This document shows positions 33,597 through 43,189 of a stretch of DNA of 50,643 nt, piece after piece. Source of the stretch: CAJWPI01 sp964635015. Its GTDB lineage: Bacteria > Pseudomonadota > Gammaproteobacteria > Magnimaribacterales > Magnimaribacteraceae. The stretch's first letter is position 1. Each line of letters opens with the position of its first letter. Location: positions 1 through 50,643 of the forward strand of contig CAZWMS010000007.1 in assembly GCA_964635015.1 (NCBI GenBank), read 5' to 3'. Made by a program: the position numbers and the translations under genes. Under the pieces are notes generated by a model. The model had not been told where the DNA came from. It was given only the letters and a program-made list of their open reading frames with translations, and made no database searches.

Positions 33597-33732
33597 ATTT
33601 AATATAAGGAGATTTTAAATTCAAGAGGTAAAATAAATATAGAATTTAGTGCTTAGACTTTACACTTACAATTAGTTAGCAAGGGTAGTTTAGGGATTAA
33701 ATTATTTAAGAAAGCTTTAGGAAATTTTAAGA
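33597..33732. other. Gap before the alkaline phosphatase gene
   Basis: AT-rich sequence without an ORF or hairpin of note. It should hold the promoter of the phosphatase; TTTACA near 33659 could be a -35 box, but no convincing -10 follows at the right distance. I see no PHO-box I can defend. Confidence 0.3.
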
Positions 33733-35037
33733 ATGAAAACAAAAATAGTTATAGGTAGTGTTGTTATATTAGTTATGGGAGCAGCCATAGGTGCATGGGG
33801 AACCTATTCTTATGCAAAAGAATTGATTATGAAAAACCTTCCTATAGGTACAGCAAGCTTGAGTGAGAAGGACTTTTATATTGAGACAGCACCTATCTAT
33901 AGCTCTTTAGAACAAAAACAGTTATTAACCCCTCTAAAAAAAGCTAAAAATGTAATTTTTCTTATAGGAGATGGCATGAGCATTAGTCAGATTTCAGCTT
34001 ATAGGCTAATAACTGGTGGCCCTAATTCAAGGATCTCAGTAGATAAATTTCCTTATTCTGGCATTGTTCTTACTCACTCAGAGGATGGAATAGTAACAGA
34101 TTCAGCTTCTTCAGCTACAGCTTATAGTACAGGATACAAGACTAACAACACTTACCTTGGGCTAGATGCTAAAAAAAATAATCTTGAGAACTTAACAGAA
34201 ACTCTGGATCGACATGGTTTTGTAAGTTCTCTGTTAGCTACTTCTGAAATTACACATGCTACTCCTGCAGCCTTTGTTGCTCATGTGGACTTAAGGTGGA
34301 AAACGGATGAGATTAGTTCTCAAATGATCGATTCCAATATAGCTACATTTTTGGGAGGAGGTAGACATTTCTTTTTACCTAAAGAAATGGGAGGAGAAAG
34401 AGAAGATGGAAGAAATTTAATTGAAGAAGTGAAGGAATTCCATACTCTGTTAACAACTAAGGATGAAATGTTTGATTTTGACCATAATAAGTCTGAGAGA
34501 ATTTTTGGACTTTTCGCTGATGAACATCTTAGAAATATAGAAACTCCAGATAACCATTTGCTCGAACCTTCTTTAAGTGAAATGCTTGAGTTTGCTGTTA
34601 ATCGTTCAGATTACTTCATAAATAATGGGTGTATTGGGTTTTTTATAATGGCCGAAGGCTCTCAGGTGGATTGGGCAGGACATGTTAATAATATAGATTA
34701 CTTGAAACGAGAAATGCAAGATTTGGATTCTGCTGTTGAATGGGCTCTTAAATATGCCAAAGAGAGTAAGAATACGCTAGTTGTCGTTACTGCAGATCAT
34801 GAAACTGGAGGACTTCTTATAGAACCAGAAAATCCTGTTGACTATACAGGCAATAAAATAAAGCTATCTTTCAACACTGCTGTTGGAAGTGGAACTCATA
34901 CAGGTGTGCCAGTTCCTGTTTACGCTTATGGTCCTGGTTCTGAGAATTTTACTGGAACTTTAGACAATACAGATATCTATAGAGCAATTCTGACCTCATT
35001 AGATACAAGCTCAAATTTAGGAAGTTGTATGCAGTGA
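33733..35037 (+). CDS. Alkaline phosphatase (PhoA family), membrane-anchored or exported
   Basis: 434 residues. A hydrophobic N-terminal segment (about residues 5-24) serves as signal peptide or anchor. The metal and catalytic motifs follow: IGDGM with D80, the nucleophile in VTDSASSATAYSTG (D123, S124), TADHETGG, and GTHTGVPVPVYAYGPGS near the C-terminus. It removes phosphate from organic phosphate esters in the periplasm. It stands alone between the small RNA terminator and the MDR gene on the opposite strand. Ribosome site TTAGGA. Confidence 0.9.
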   Translation: MKTKIVIGSVVILVMGAAIGAWGTYSYAKELIMKNLPIGTASLSEKDFYIETAPIYSSLEQKQLLTPLKKAKNVIFLIGDGMSISQISAYRLITGGPNSRISVDKFPYSGIVLTHSEDGIVTDSASSATAYSTGYKTNNTYLGLDAKKNNLENLTETLDRHGFVSSLLATSEITHATPAAFVAHVDLRWKTDEISSQMIDSNIATFLGGGRHFFLPKEMGGEREDGRNLIEEVKEFHTLLTTKDEMFDFDHNKSERIFGLFADEHLRNIETPDNHLLEPSLSEMLEFAVNRSDYFINNGCIGFFIMAEGSQVDWAGHVNNIDYLKREMQDLDSAVEWALKYAKESKNTLVVVTADHETGGLLIEPENPVDYTGNKIKLSFNTAVGSGTHTGVPVPVYAYGPGSENFTGTLDNTDIYRAILTSLDTSSNLGSCMQ

Positions 35038-35131
35038 TTCCAGTACTTTATTTATTAATATTCAACCGGATCCATAGAAGGCCTATGTGATAAGAAGAAT
35101 TTAAGCTTGTTAAGGGAATAGAGAGGTTTAT

Positions 35132-36148
35132 TTACTCTTTAGACACCTCAAGAATGAGTTTTCCAGTATTTTTTCCAGTAAATAATCTATCTAAAGCTTC
35201 TAAAGCATTTTCTAGACCTTTTTGCACATCTACACTATATTTTATTTTTCCTTCTAAAATCCAATTACTAAGATCTTCTAAGGCTTTTGGAAATTCTTCT
35301 GCAAAGTCAGAGACGATAAACCCTTCTACTCTTGCTCTCTTCATTAAGATATTGCCATAATTATAAGGCCCTGGAACAGGCTCTTTACTATTATAAGTTG
35401 AGATTAGTCCGCAAACTGAAATTCTTGCATTAAGATTAATAATTTTAAGAACTGCATCAAGAATTAAACCTCCTGTATTATCAAAATATATATCTATTCC
35501 TTCAGGACAAGCAGCATTAAGTTCCCCAAGAACATCTTTAGTTTTATAGTTTATAGCTGAGTCAAAATTTAACTCTTCAAGTAACCATTTACATTTTTTT
35601 TCGCTACCAGTAAGGCCAATGACTTTACAACCTTTCATTTTAGCCAGTTGACCTACTATGGAACCCACAGCTCCAGCAGCAGTAGATACAACGACAGTTT
35701 CTCCTTCTTTAGGGTTAGTAATCGAGAGAAAACCGAAATATGCTGTAAATCCAGTTAAACCTGCTGCGCTCATATAAGCAGTGAGAGGTAAAGGAAGAGA
35801 GTCTGGTAAAACGCTAACATCTTCTGGCTTTACTAAACAATAGTCCTGCCATCCACAGGAAAATGATGATACAAAACTTCCTTCGTCAAGTGAGGGGTGA
35901 TTGCTCTTAATTATTTTACCTACTACACCACCACGCATTACTTCACCTATTTCAACTGGAGGCATGTACTGATCAATATCCGACATCCAAATTCTATTAG
36001 TTGGATCAAGAGACAGGTAAACATTTTGTAAAAGAGCTTCCCCAGTCTTTGGCTCTGGAACATTAGTCCTTACCAATTCTAAGTCATCCTTAGATATATC
36101 TCCTATAGGCCTTTTTTTTAATATCCATTGTCTATTACTATTTCTCAT
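35132..36148 (-). CDS. Zinc-independent MDR NADP-dependent oxidoreductase (prostaglandin reductase/CurA-like)
   Basis: 338 residues. Starts with the RQWILKKRPIGD-type strand typical of the group; LSLDPTNRIWM, AGLTGFTAYFGFLSI and the nucleotide-binding GAVGSIVGQLAK are clear. No zinc-ligand cysteine cluster is present. Relatives reduce the double bond of alpha,beta-unsaturated ketones with NADPH, a reaction that also fits enone groups of steroids. Ribosome site GGAG directly upstream. It is divergent from the flavoprotein gene at 36253, with an AACAA/TTGTT inverted repeat in the shared promoter region. Confidence 0.86.
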   Translation of the reverse strand: MRNSNRQWILKKRPIGDISKDDLELVRTNVPEPKTGEALLQNVYLSLDPTNRIWMSDIDQYMPPVEIGEVMRGGVVGKIIKSNHPSLDEGSFVSSFSCGWQDYCLVKPEDVSVLPDSLPLPLTAYMSAAGLTGFTAYFGFLSITNPKEGETVVVSTAAGAVGSIVGQLAKMKGCKVIGLTGSEKKCKWLLEELNFDSAINYKTKDVLGELNAACPEGIDIYFDNTGGLILDAVLKIINLNARISVCGLISTYNSKEPVPGPYNYGNILMKRARVEGFIVSDFAEEFPKALEDLSNWILEGKIKYSVDVQKGLENALEALDRLFTGKNTGKLILEVSKE

Positions 36149-36252
36149 TTAGCTCCTTTATCTTTTTAAATTAAACAAATTTAGTAAAAAATGATAACAA
36201 AAAATTGTTCTGTAAAACCAAAATATTTATTTTTTTAATATACACTGCAAGA

Positions 36253-37881
36253 ATGAGAAAAAGAAAATTTTGGGGATGGGGTTACGCTGATGAAATCTTG
36301 AGTGATCAAGAAGATAAAAATGTTGAAGAGAGGATACTGGGCAGGTTTTCCTTAAGTGAAGTTGAAACTATTCCTGTACCAAAGGCTCAAGATATACAGC
36401 TTAGTAAACCCAGAATTGTTCCTCCAAGAAGTCTAAGAAAAACCTTTTCCACTGATCACCTAGAACGTTTAAACCATAGTTATGGCAAATCTTTTCCAGA
36501 TGTTGCTAGGGCTATGTTAGGCCTATTCCCTAATCCTCCAGATCTAATAGCTCTTCCCCATAACCAAGAAGATGTCATAAACATCCTTGACTGGTCAGAT
36601 CAAAATAACATTGCTGTAATTCCTTATGGAGGAGGTTCTAGTGTTTGCGGAGGGGTTGAAACAGATGTTGGTGATTCATATTCAGGAGTTATTTCTCTTG
36701 ATTTAAGAAATTTAAATCAAGTGCTTGAAATAGACCAAGAAAGTAGAGCAGCAAGAATTCAAGCAGGAATATTTGGACCGGCCCTGGAAGCTGAACTCAA
36801 GCAATCTAATCTAACTTTAAGACACTTTCCACAAAGTTTTGAACATTCAACTTTAGGAGGCTGGATAGCAACAAGATCAGGCGGTCATTTTGCTACCTTA
36901 TATACACACATAGACGATTTTGTAGAGTCAACCACTATGATTACTCCTAAAGGGGTTGTTGAGTCAAGAAGACTCCCTGGTTCTGGTGCTGGTCCAAGTC
37001 CCGATCGTATGGTTATTGGTTCAGAGGGTATATTGGGGGTAATTACGGAAGCATGGATGAGATTACAGGAGAGGCCAAAATTCCGAGCTTCTTGTCCAGT
37101 TTTGTTTGATGATTATAGTAAGGCTTTAAAAGCCACTCAATTGATAAGCCAATCCGCTTTATTTCCTGCTAACTGCAGACTTTTAGATGCTAACGAGGCT
37201 CTTTTTAATGGAGCAGGAGATGGCTCTAAACACCTATTGATCTTATCTTTTGAATCTGCTGATCATGAGATGAGTATTTGGTTAGAAAGGGCACTAGAAA
37301 TAGCTTCAGATGTTGGAGGACAATTTGAACTACCCCAGAAGAAGGAATCTGATGCGCATAAAACTGGAGCTTCTGGAACTTGGCGGAACAGTTTTATAAG
37401 AGCTCCTTATTACAGAGAGGCTTCCGTTAGAAGGGGTATTATTCAAGATACTTTTGAAACTTCCATTACTTGGGATAAAGGATTTAATTTCATTGAATCC
37501 TTAAAGGAAAAGGCTTCAAAAGCTATTAAAGAAATTTCTGGTAAAAATTCTACAGTAACTTGTCGCCTAACCCATACCTACCCAGATGGATTAGCTCCAT
37601 ACTTTTCTTATACAGCCTATGCCACCCCATCTACAATGATTGATGTGTGGAGAGAGATTAAGTTGGTTACAAATGAAATGTGTATAGAAGAAGGGGGAAC
37701 AGTCACTCATCATCACGCTGTGGGTAGAGATCATCGCATTAAAGGGTATGACTTACAAAGATCTGAAGGTTTTAAAAATATGCTAAGCGCTGCCAAGAAG
37801 GAAGTAGATCCAAGTAGTATATTGAACCCAGGAGTATTAATTGATCCAGATAATAAAAAAATAAAAAACTGGATGAATTAA
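36253..37881 (+). CDS. FAD-linked oxidase, alkyl-dihydroxyacetonephosphate synthase-like
   Basis: 542 residues from the ATG at 36253; a TTG 48 bases upstream would add a non-conserved leader. It begins with RKFWGWG as in alkylglycerone-phosphate synthases. The FAD-binding PCMH domain shows PYGGGSSVCGGVE and GGWIATRSGGH. The C-terminal half has CRLTHTYPDGLAPYF and a three-histidine motif THHHAVGRDH, matching the active-site histidines of AGPS. AGPS makes the ether bond of ether lipids; bacterial relatives also include oxidases of unknown substrate. No fatty-acyl-DHAP gene is adjacent. Confidence 0.82.
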   Translation: MRKRKFWGWGYADEILSDQEDKNVEERILGRFSLSEVETIPVPKAQDIQLSKPRIVPPRSLRKTFSTDHLERLNHSYGKSFPDVARAMLGLFPNPPDLIALPHNQEDVINILDWSDQNNIAVIPYGGGSSVCGGVETDVGDSYSGVISLDLRNLNQVLEIDQESRAARIQAGIFGPALEAELKQSNLTLRHFPQSFEHSTLGGWIATRSGGHFATLYTHIDDFVESTTMITPKGVVESRRLPGSGAGPSPDRMVIGSEGILGVITEAWMRLQERPKFRASCPVLFDDYSKALKATQLISQSALFPANCRLLDANEALFNGAGDGSKHLLILSFESADHEMSIWLERALEIASDVGGQFELPQKKESDAHKTGASGTWRNSFIRAPYYREASVRRGIIQDTFETSITWDKGFNFIESLKEKASKAIKEISGKNSTVTCRLTHTYPDGLAPYFSYTAYATPSTMIDVWREIKLVTNEMCIEEGGTVTHHHAVGRDHRIKGYDLQRSEGFKNMLSAAKKEVDPSSILNPGVLIDPDNKKIKNWMN

Positions 37882-37889
37882 GATTAGCA

Positions 37890-37906
37890 GGAACTTCTTA
37901 AGTTCC
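37890..37906. other. Perfect 7-bp hairpin between convergent genes
   Basis: GGAACTT-CTT-AAGTTCC spans the stop region of the isomerase-like gene and lies 9 bases after the flavoprotein stop. No T-run follows on either strand, so it is not a standard intrinsic terminator, but it may stabilise the 3' ends of both messages. Confidence 0.4.
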
Positions 37907-38305
37907 GTCCTCATATTTCCAATAAGCTTTTATCGATAAAATTTTATTTTTTTTATTAATCTGATACAGAATTACCAGATCTGTATCTAACTTTCTACCA
38001 TCATCTAACGAGTTAGTTATTGTAGCGACATTAGCGCATTCAGTCTCACATGGGTATGACTCTCTTACAATAAACTTAATATTTCCAGGTCCGATCACAT
38101 TGTCCCAGAAAGTTTCTATGGCTTTTATGCCCTTATGCCCTTCACCTAGAGGGTCCAAGGGAGATTTGCCTACAGGATCTTGAATAAATGCATTTTTATC
38201 GAAAAGTGATAACCATTCCTTTTTTAATCCCTTTTCTGCAGCTTGTGCAGATAAAAAAGAAATTTGTTGCACTATAGGCATTTTATCATTTATTAAATCT
38301 TTCAT
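37898..38305 (-). CDS. Ketosteroid isomerase-like NTF2-fold protein
   Basis: 135 residues, close to bacterial delta5-3-ketosteroid isomerase length (125-131). The segment LFDKNAFIQDPVGKSPL corresponds to the isomerase ADDATVEDPVG region, giving D43 at the position of the catalytic aspartate (D38). DTDLVILYQI gives an acidic residue (D107/D109) at the D99 position. The conserved N-terminal catalytic tyrosine (Y14) is not found, so classical activity is uncertain. It is divergent from the HD-domain gene and convergent with the flavoprotein. It fits a steroid theme but other NTF2-fold roles are possible. Confidence 0.72.
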   Translation of the reverse strand: MKDLINDKMPIVQQISFLSAQAAEKGLKKEWLSLFDKNAFIQDPVGKSPLDPLGEGHKGIKAIETFWDNVIGPGNIKFIVRESYPCETECANVATITNSLDDGRKLDTDLVILYQINKKNKILSIKAYWKYEDGT

Positions 38306-38370
38306 GTTTGAGTTATTTTAAGAAAAATCATAAGGATTCTGGCATAATTAAATCAATTTTAGGAGAATTT

Positions 38371-38952
38371 ATGATGTCTAAACAAGCTTCATTTTCTGAG
38401 ATGACTTCTGGAACGGCAGATGATTATGAGATTATAGCCGATCATGCAGCCAATTTTGCCAAGGAATTACCTGCACGTGTATTAGATCACTTGTCTCTTT
38501 TAAAAGGCGATACTGGCGGCTTTGCTATAGATCGATTTGCTCATAGTATCCAAACTGCTACTAGAGCTTATAGGGATGGAAAAGATGAAGAATACGTTGT
38601 ATGTGCACTTCTTCATGACATAGGAGATACAATCGCTAGTTCCAACCATGCCGATCTAGCAGCTACTATGTTGGAGCCATTTATTTCAGAGAAAAATTAT
38701 TGGATAATTAAGCACCATGGCATTTTCCAGGGATATTATTTTTTCGAGTATGTTGGTCTAGATAAAAATTTAAGGGACAACTTTAAGGGGCATAAATATT
38801 GGGATGATTGCGCTGAATTTTGTGCTAAGTATGACCAGAATTCTTTTGATCCAGAATATGAGAATATGTCTATTGAAGAATTTGAGCCTATGGTCAATAA
38901 TGTTCTCTCTAAACCAAAAAATTCCATTTACTTAAGAAGGGATTATCCATAA
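38371..38952 (+). CDS. HD-domain protein (MIOX/PhnZ-like oxygenase or hydrolase)
   Basis: 193 residues from the ATG at 38371, chosen for its AGGAGAATTT ribosome site; a TTG 63 bases upstream is less likely. The HD metal motif is in CALLHDIGD with further histidines in FAHSIQTA, SNHADLA and IKHHGIFQGYYFF, a pattern like the mixed-valence di-iron oxygenases (inositol oxygenase, PhnZ) as well as phosphohydrolases. The overall sequence matches a widespread, uncharacterised proteobacterial family. Role in this locus is unknown. Confidence 0.8.
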   Translation: MMSKQASFSEMTSGTADDYEIIADHAANFAKELPARVLDHLSLLKGDTGGFAIDRFAHSIQTATRAYRDGKDEEYVVCALLHDIGDTIASSNHADLAATMLEPFISEKNYWIIKHHGIFQGYYFFEYVGLDKNLRDNFKGHKYWDDCAEFCAKYDQNSFDPEYENMSIEEFEPMVNNVLSKPKNSIYLRRDYP

Positions 38953-38964
38953 TTCCCTTTCTTA

Positions 38965-41415
38965 ATGGATAGAATTGAATCCTTAATTAAGGAATTAACC
39001 CTTGAAGAAGCAGTATCTATTGTTTCAGGATCTGATGGGTGGCATTCTACTGGGGTAGAACGACTTTCCATCCCAAGATTAAAAATGACAGATGGTCCTA
39101 ATGGTGCCAGGGGGGATGGAATTTCCGGAAAGAGTTCAGCATGCTTTCCTTGTGGGATTGCTTTGGGTTCTATTTGGGATTTAGAAATCATTTATTCAAT
39201 TGGCAAAGCCATAGGTAAAGAGGCTAAAAGCAAAGATGCTGATGTCCTTTTAGGACCTACAATAAATATTCACAGGCATCCACTCGGCGGAAGACATTTT
39301 GAATGTTATTCTGAAGATCCCCTTTTAACTGGAAAAATAGCTTCTTCTTTCGTTAAAGGAGTTCAGTCAGAAAGAGTAGCAGCTTGTCTAAAGCATTTTG
39401 CAGGTAATGATACAGAATTTAAGAGGCATGAAATTAGCTCTAATATAAAAGCCAGGGTGCTTAGAGAAATTTATTTATTACCTTTTGAGATGGGAGTTAA
39501 GCTTGGTGGAGCTTTGGTTGTTATGTCTGCTTATAACAAGCTTAATAACATTTTTTGCTCATCCCACGAAGAATTACTTAACAATATTTTAAAAGAAGAA
39601 TGGAGTTTTCCAGGTTATGTTGTAAGCGATTGGGGTGCTTCACTTCAAACGGTAGAAAATGCAAATGGAGGATTAGATTTAGAAATGCCAGGACCTGCTA
39701 AGACATGGGGCACAAAGTTACTAGATGCAATCCATAAAGGTAAAGTACAAGAACAAAAAGTATTTGAAAAGGTTAGAAGAATTCTCAAAATAGCTGAGTT
39801 TTCTGGAAGATTAGACTCACCTAATGAAAAACCCGAGCAGTCAAATGATTTAGAAAATGATAGAAAGTTAATCAGACAAGCAGCAGGTGAATCAATTGTT
39901 CTTTTAAAAAATAACAACTTACTTCCATTAGATAAGAAACAGATCAAAAAAATTGCATTAATTGGTCCAAATATTGAAAAGGGACAGTTTATAGGAGGTG
40001 GCAGTGCAACAGTAAAAGCCCATTATGTTATTCATCCAAAGGATGCTTTAAAAGAGTACTTAGGAGATGGAGTGGAGCTAAAGTGCAGCGAAGGATGTCA
40101 TATCTACAAATATCTTCCTTCGATTGATAAACGGAAATTAAAAGACCCAGTAAATGGTACTCAGGGATTTCAGGTTGAGTTTTTTGAGGGAGATGACTTG
40201 GGAGGAAAGGTTTTAAAGTCTGAAACTCTAACAGGCGGTAAATTTTGGGCTTTATCAGGATTTGGTGTAGGGGTGGCTTCTAAATTCGAACCGCCATCTT
40301 TATCAGTAAGATTTTCTTCTTATTTTAGACCTGATATTTCAGGTGAATATTTATTTGAGCTAATAAGTATAGGATCTTCCAGACTGAAAATAGATGGAAA
40401 AGAAATAATAGATAATTGGAATTTTCAGGAAGAAGGAGATGCTTTTTTTGGTTTTGGAAGCGCGGCAAAAAGATCTACTTGTTTTCTAGAAAAAAACCAA
40501 GAATATTTTATAGAGATAGAATATGAGTGGTCTGGAAGATTCCCAGCTGTTCAAATAGGTATGCTTCCGCCTGATAAAGAAGATTTATTAGAACAAGCAA
40601 TTTCTCTTGCTAAAGAAAGCGATGCAGTTTTGCTAATTGTTGGAACTAATTCTGATTGGGAAACTGAAGGAAATGATAGATCTGATATATTCCTTCCTGG
40701 TAAACAAGATGAGTTAATCGAAAAGATTTGTAAGGTTAACTCAAATACTGTAGTGGCAATAAATACTGGTTCACCTATTTCAATGTCATGGGTAGATAAA
40801 GTGAAATCAATTCTACAGATTTGGTTTACAGGTCAAGAATATGGAAGAGCTTTAACAGATATTGTTTTTGGAGATGTTAATCCCTCTGGGAAACTACCTA
40901 CAACATTTCCCATGAAATTAGAAGACACACCTGCTTTTTCAAGCTATCCAGGAAAGAATTTACAAATGGATTATGATGAGGGTCTATATGTAGGTTACAG
41001 GTGGTACGAAAAGGAAGGAATAAAACCTCTTTTCCCATTTGGTCACGGCTTATCCTATACAACCTTTGAGTACAGTGATCTAAGAATAATTCCTCCTAAA
41101 ACTCAGAATTCAGCTATCTCTTTTGAAGTAACAATATCTAATTCAGGAGGATTCAAGGGAAAAGAAGTAGTTCAATGTTATGTTAAGGTTGAGAACTCTA
41201 GAATTACCAGACCATCAAAGGAATTAAAAGTCTTTGAAAAAGTGGAACTAGACATTGGTGAATCTAAAAAACTTATTTTTAATTTATCTGAAAGAGATCT
41301 TGCTTACTGGGATGAGTCTGGCAAAAATTGGTCCGTGGAACCAGCTGAATATAGGATATTGGTCGGTTCTTCATCTGAAGATATAAGATTAGAAAATTCT
41401 GCTTGGTTAGGTTGA
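38965..41415 (+). CDS. GH3 beta-glucosidase with PA14 insertion
   Basis: 816 residues in the order of PA14-containing glycoside hydrolase 3 enzymes: N-terminal barrel with GRHFECYSEDP, CLKHFAGND and the nucleophile D222 in GYVVSDWGAS; second domain GESIVLLKNN; a PA14 domain at about 400-540 (QVEFFEGDDLGG, SSRLKIDGKEIIDNW); the return to the second domain (GKLPTTFP); and a C-terminal fibronectin-III-like domain. No signal peptide is seen, so it probably acts in the cytoplasm on imported glucosides. It fits with the GPH symporters nearby. A sterol or terpenoid glucoside is a speculative substrate. Two-base gap to the convergent SDR. Confidence 0.92.
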   Translation: MDRIESLIKELTLEEAVSIVSGSDGWHSTGVERLSIPRLKMTDGPNGARGDGISGKSSACFPCGIALGSIWDLEIIYSIGKAIGKEAKSKDADVLLGPTINIHRHPLGGRHFECYSEDPLLTGKIASSFVKGVQSERVAACLKHFAGNDTEFKRHEISSNIKARVLREIYLLPFEMGVKLGGALVVMSAYNKLNNIFCSSHEELLNNILKEEWSFPGYVVSDWGASLQTVENANGGLDLEMPGPAKTWGTKLLDAIHKGKVQEQKVFEKVRRILKIAEFSGRLDSPNEKPEQSNDLENDRKLIRQAAGESIVLLKNNNLLPLDKKQIKKIALIGPNIEKGQFIGGGSATVKAHYVIHPKDALKEYLGDGVELKCSEGCHIYKYLPSIDKRKLKDPVNGTQGFQVEFFEGDDLGGKVLKSETLTGGKFWALSGFGVGVASKFEPPSLSVRFSSYFRPDISGEYLFELISIGSSRLKIDGKEIIDNWNFQEEGDAFFGFGSAAKRSTCFLEKNQEYFIEIEYEWSGRFPAVQIGMLPPDKEDLLEQAISLAKESDAVLLIVGTNSDWETEGNDRSDIFLPGKQDELIEKICKVNSNTVVAINTGSPISMSWVDKVKSILQIWFTGQEYGRALTDIVFGDVNPSGKLPTTFPMKLEDTPAFSSYPGKNLQMDYDEGLYVGYRWYEKEGIKPLFPFGHGLSYTTFEYSDLRIIPPKTQNSAISFEVTISNSGGFKGKEVVQCYVKVENSRITRPSKELKVFEKVELDIGESKKLIFNLSERDLAYWDESGKNWSVEPAEYRILVGSSSEDIRLENSAWLG

Positions 41416-41417
41416 TA

Positions 41418-42215
41418 TCAACGGGCTGTAAGACCTCCATCAACTACAAACTCTGCACCTGTTATAAAAGAGCTCTTATTTGAAGCCAGATAAACTGCGA
41501 CTTTTGCTACTTCTTTAGGAAGGCCTAGTCTCCCCAAAGGATGAAGGCTGTTTATTTGAGATTTAGCTTCATTTTCACTGATACCTGTTTGTTTTTTTAA
41601 TCCATCTTGGACCTGAGTCCCCATGTTAGTATCTATAACGCCAGGATGGATGCTATTAACTCTAACGTTATATCCCAAGGTAGAAAATTCCATAGCACAA
41701 CCTTTAGTAAATATTCTTACCGCTCCTTTAGAGGCATTATATGGACCTATGAAAGGACCTCCCACTATGCCAGCAACTGAAGATAAATTAATTATTGATC
41801 CGCTTTCTTTTTCCCTATTTGGTCTTTTAACTATTTCTTCAATGGCAAATTTAGTACCTAAGAATACTCCTTCAACATTTACTGAAAACATATGCTTCCA
41901 TTCTTCCAAAGAAATATCTGAGAGAGGTTTTGAGAAATAAATCCCCGCATTATTTACTAGAACATCCAGTCCACCAAAAGTGTCTACACAAAATTTAATA
42001 GTTTTTTTCCAACTGGATTCTTTCGTAACATCTTGTTCGATATAGGCTGATTCATATCCTAGTTTAGTTAATTCAGTTACTTTTAATTTACCTTCTTTGT
42101 TTAATAGGTCAGAAAGTATTACTTTCGCACCAGCCTTGCACATCTGAAAAGATATTTCAGCCCCTATACCTCTTGCAGCTCCAGTAACTAATATAACCCT
42201 ATTTTTCAGGTTCAT
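41418..42215 (-). CDS. SDR-family oxidoreductase (HSD-like)
   Basis: 265 residues with TGAARGIGAE, NNAGIYFSKPL and the catalytic set in LSSVAGIVG...GPYNASK. The sequence resembles 3-alpha/20-beta-hydroxysteroid- and cyclopentanol-dehydrogenase-type SDRs, and it is a close paralogue of the SDR at 43190 (both have SSxxGIVG, SLEEW-like helices and VNSIHPG/VNSVHPG). It begins 2 bases after the SDR at 42218-43126, forming a leftward pair. Oxidation of a ring hydroxyl is a reasonable inference. Confidence 0.85.
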   Translation of the reverse strand: MNLKNRVILVTGAARGIGAEISFQMCKAGAKVILSDLLNKEGKLKVTELTKLGYESAYIEQDVTKESSWKKTIKFCVDTFGGLDVLVNNAGIYFSKPLSDISLEEWKHMFSVNVEGVFLGTKFAIEEIVKRPNREKESGSIINLSSVAGIVGGPFIGPYNASKGAVRIFTKGCAMEFSTLGYNVRVNSIHPGVIDTNMGTQVQDGLKKQTGISENEAKSQINSLHPLGRLGLPKEVAKVAVYLASNKSSFITGAEFVVDGGLTAR

Positions 42216-42217
42216 AT

Positions 42218-43126
42218 TTACACTTTCTTTGGGGATGCAGATTCCATTACTTCTTTATCGTGGGCTTTCTTTGCCTCAATAAGTTCAGGCATAAGTTTGT
42301 CTAACAGTTCTAAGGTCCAAAGATTGTCTGTTGTGAACGATTTAATAACAGCAGGTTGCTGCATAATACCTAATATACCACCCTGGGAATGTATGATTTG
42401 AGAAGTCACTTCTTGAGCGTCTTCACTACATAACCAAGTTACAACAGGAGCTATTTGTTCTGGTCCTTGAGTCCAATCATTTTCATCATATTCCCTTCCA
42501 GCAGCATTAATAAGATCAAGTGTTAATCTAGTAGCAGCACCAGGTGATAAAGTGTTAACAGTGCATTTATATTTTGTAACTTCTAAAGCAAGAGACCTTG
42601 TGAAGCCAGCTATACCTGCTTTCGCTGCGCCGTAATTAGTTTGCCCAAAATTACCAAATAAACCGGATACTGAAGACATATTTATTATTCTGCAATTTAA
42701 TCTATTATTATCTTTTATATATCTAACGAAAGGACGTGTACAGTTGTAATGTCCTTTTAAATGAACTTCCATGATCGCATCCCATTCTGATTCTTCCATG
42801 TTATAAAGGGTCTTATCTCTTAATATCCCAGCGTTATTAATTAATATGTCAAGACCACCGAAAGAGTTTAAAGCGGTTTGGAATATATTTTGACCTCCTT
42901 GTACAGAACCAACAGAGTCATAATTTGCTACGGCTTCTCCTCCATTATCTAAAATTTCCTTAACAACATTATCAGCTACCTTGCCTTCTCCGGTTCCATC
43001 TCTTTCGCCACCTAAATCATTAACAATGACTTTAGCTCCTTCTTTTGCAAATTTAAGTGATATTTCTTTTCCTATTCCCCTTCCAGCTCCGGTTACAATT
43101 GCAATTTTTCCATTTAATCTACTCAT
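42218..43126 (-). CDS. SDR dehydrogenase of the MFE-2 / 17-beta-HSD type 4-like class
   Basis: 302 residues. TGAGRGIGKE, an inserted LGGERDGTGEG loop typical of MFE-2 dehydrogenases, NNAGILRDKTLYNMEESEWDAIMEVHLKGH, and GNFGQTNYGAAK. The RDGTGEG loop makes this the more canonical of the two MFE-2-like proteins in the window (the other is at 17559). It should oxidise a 3-hydroxyacyl-CoA. Its divergent neighbour is the SDR at 43190. Confidence 0.87.
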   Translation of the reverse strand: MSRLNGKIAIVTGAGRGIGKEISLKFAKEGAKVIVNDLGGERDGTGEGKVADNVVKEILDNGGEAVANYDSVGSVQGGQNIFQTALNSFGGLDILINNAGILRDKTLYNMEESEWDAIMEVHLKGHYNCTRPFVRYIKDNNRLNCRIINMSSVSGLFGNFGQTNYGAAKAGIAGFTRSLALEVTKYKCTVNTLSPGAATRLTLDLINAAGREYDENDWTQGPEQIAPVVTWLCSEDAQEVTSQIIHSQGGILGIMQQPAVIKSFTTDNLWTLELLDKLMPELIEAKKAHDKEVMESASPKKV

Positions 43127-43189
43127 AATTAATCCTATAGTGAAATTATTGTCAGTTTAGTGCATTCTAACTCTTATGAGGTGATAAAT

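Noticed and set aside
36205..36252. N-terminal extension of the AGPS-like protein
   Set aside because: Begins with TTG, is hydrophobic and lies in the promoter region; the conserved RKFWGWG start follows the ATG at 36253.
37890..37906. Hairpin as an intrinsic terminator
   Set aside because: The stem is perfect but no T-run follows on either strand; listed only as a hairpin.
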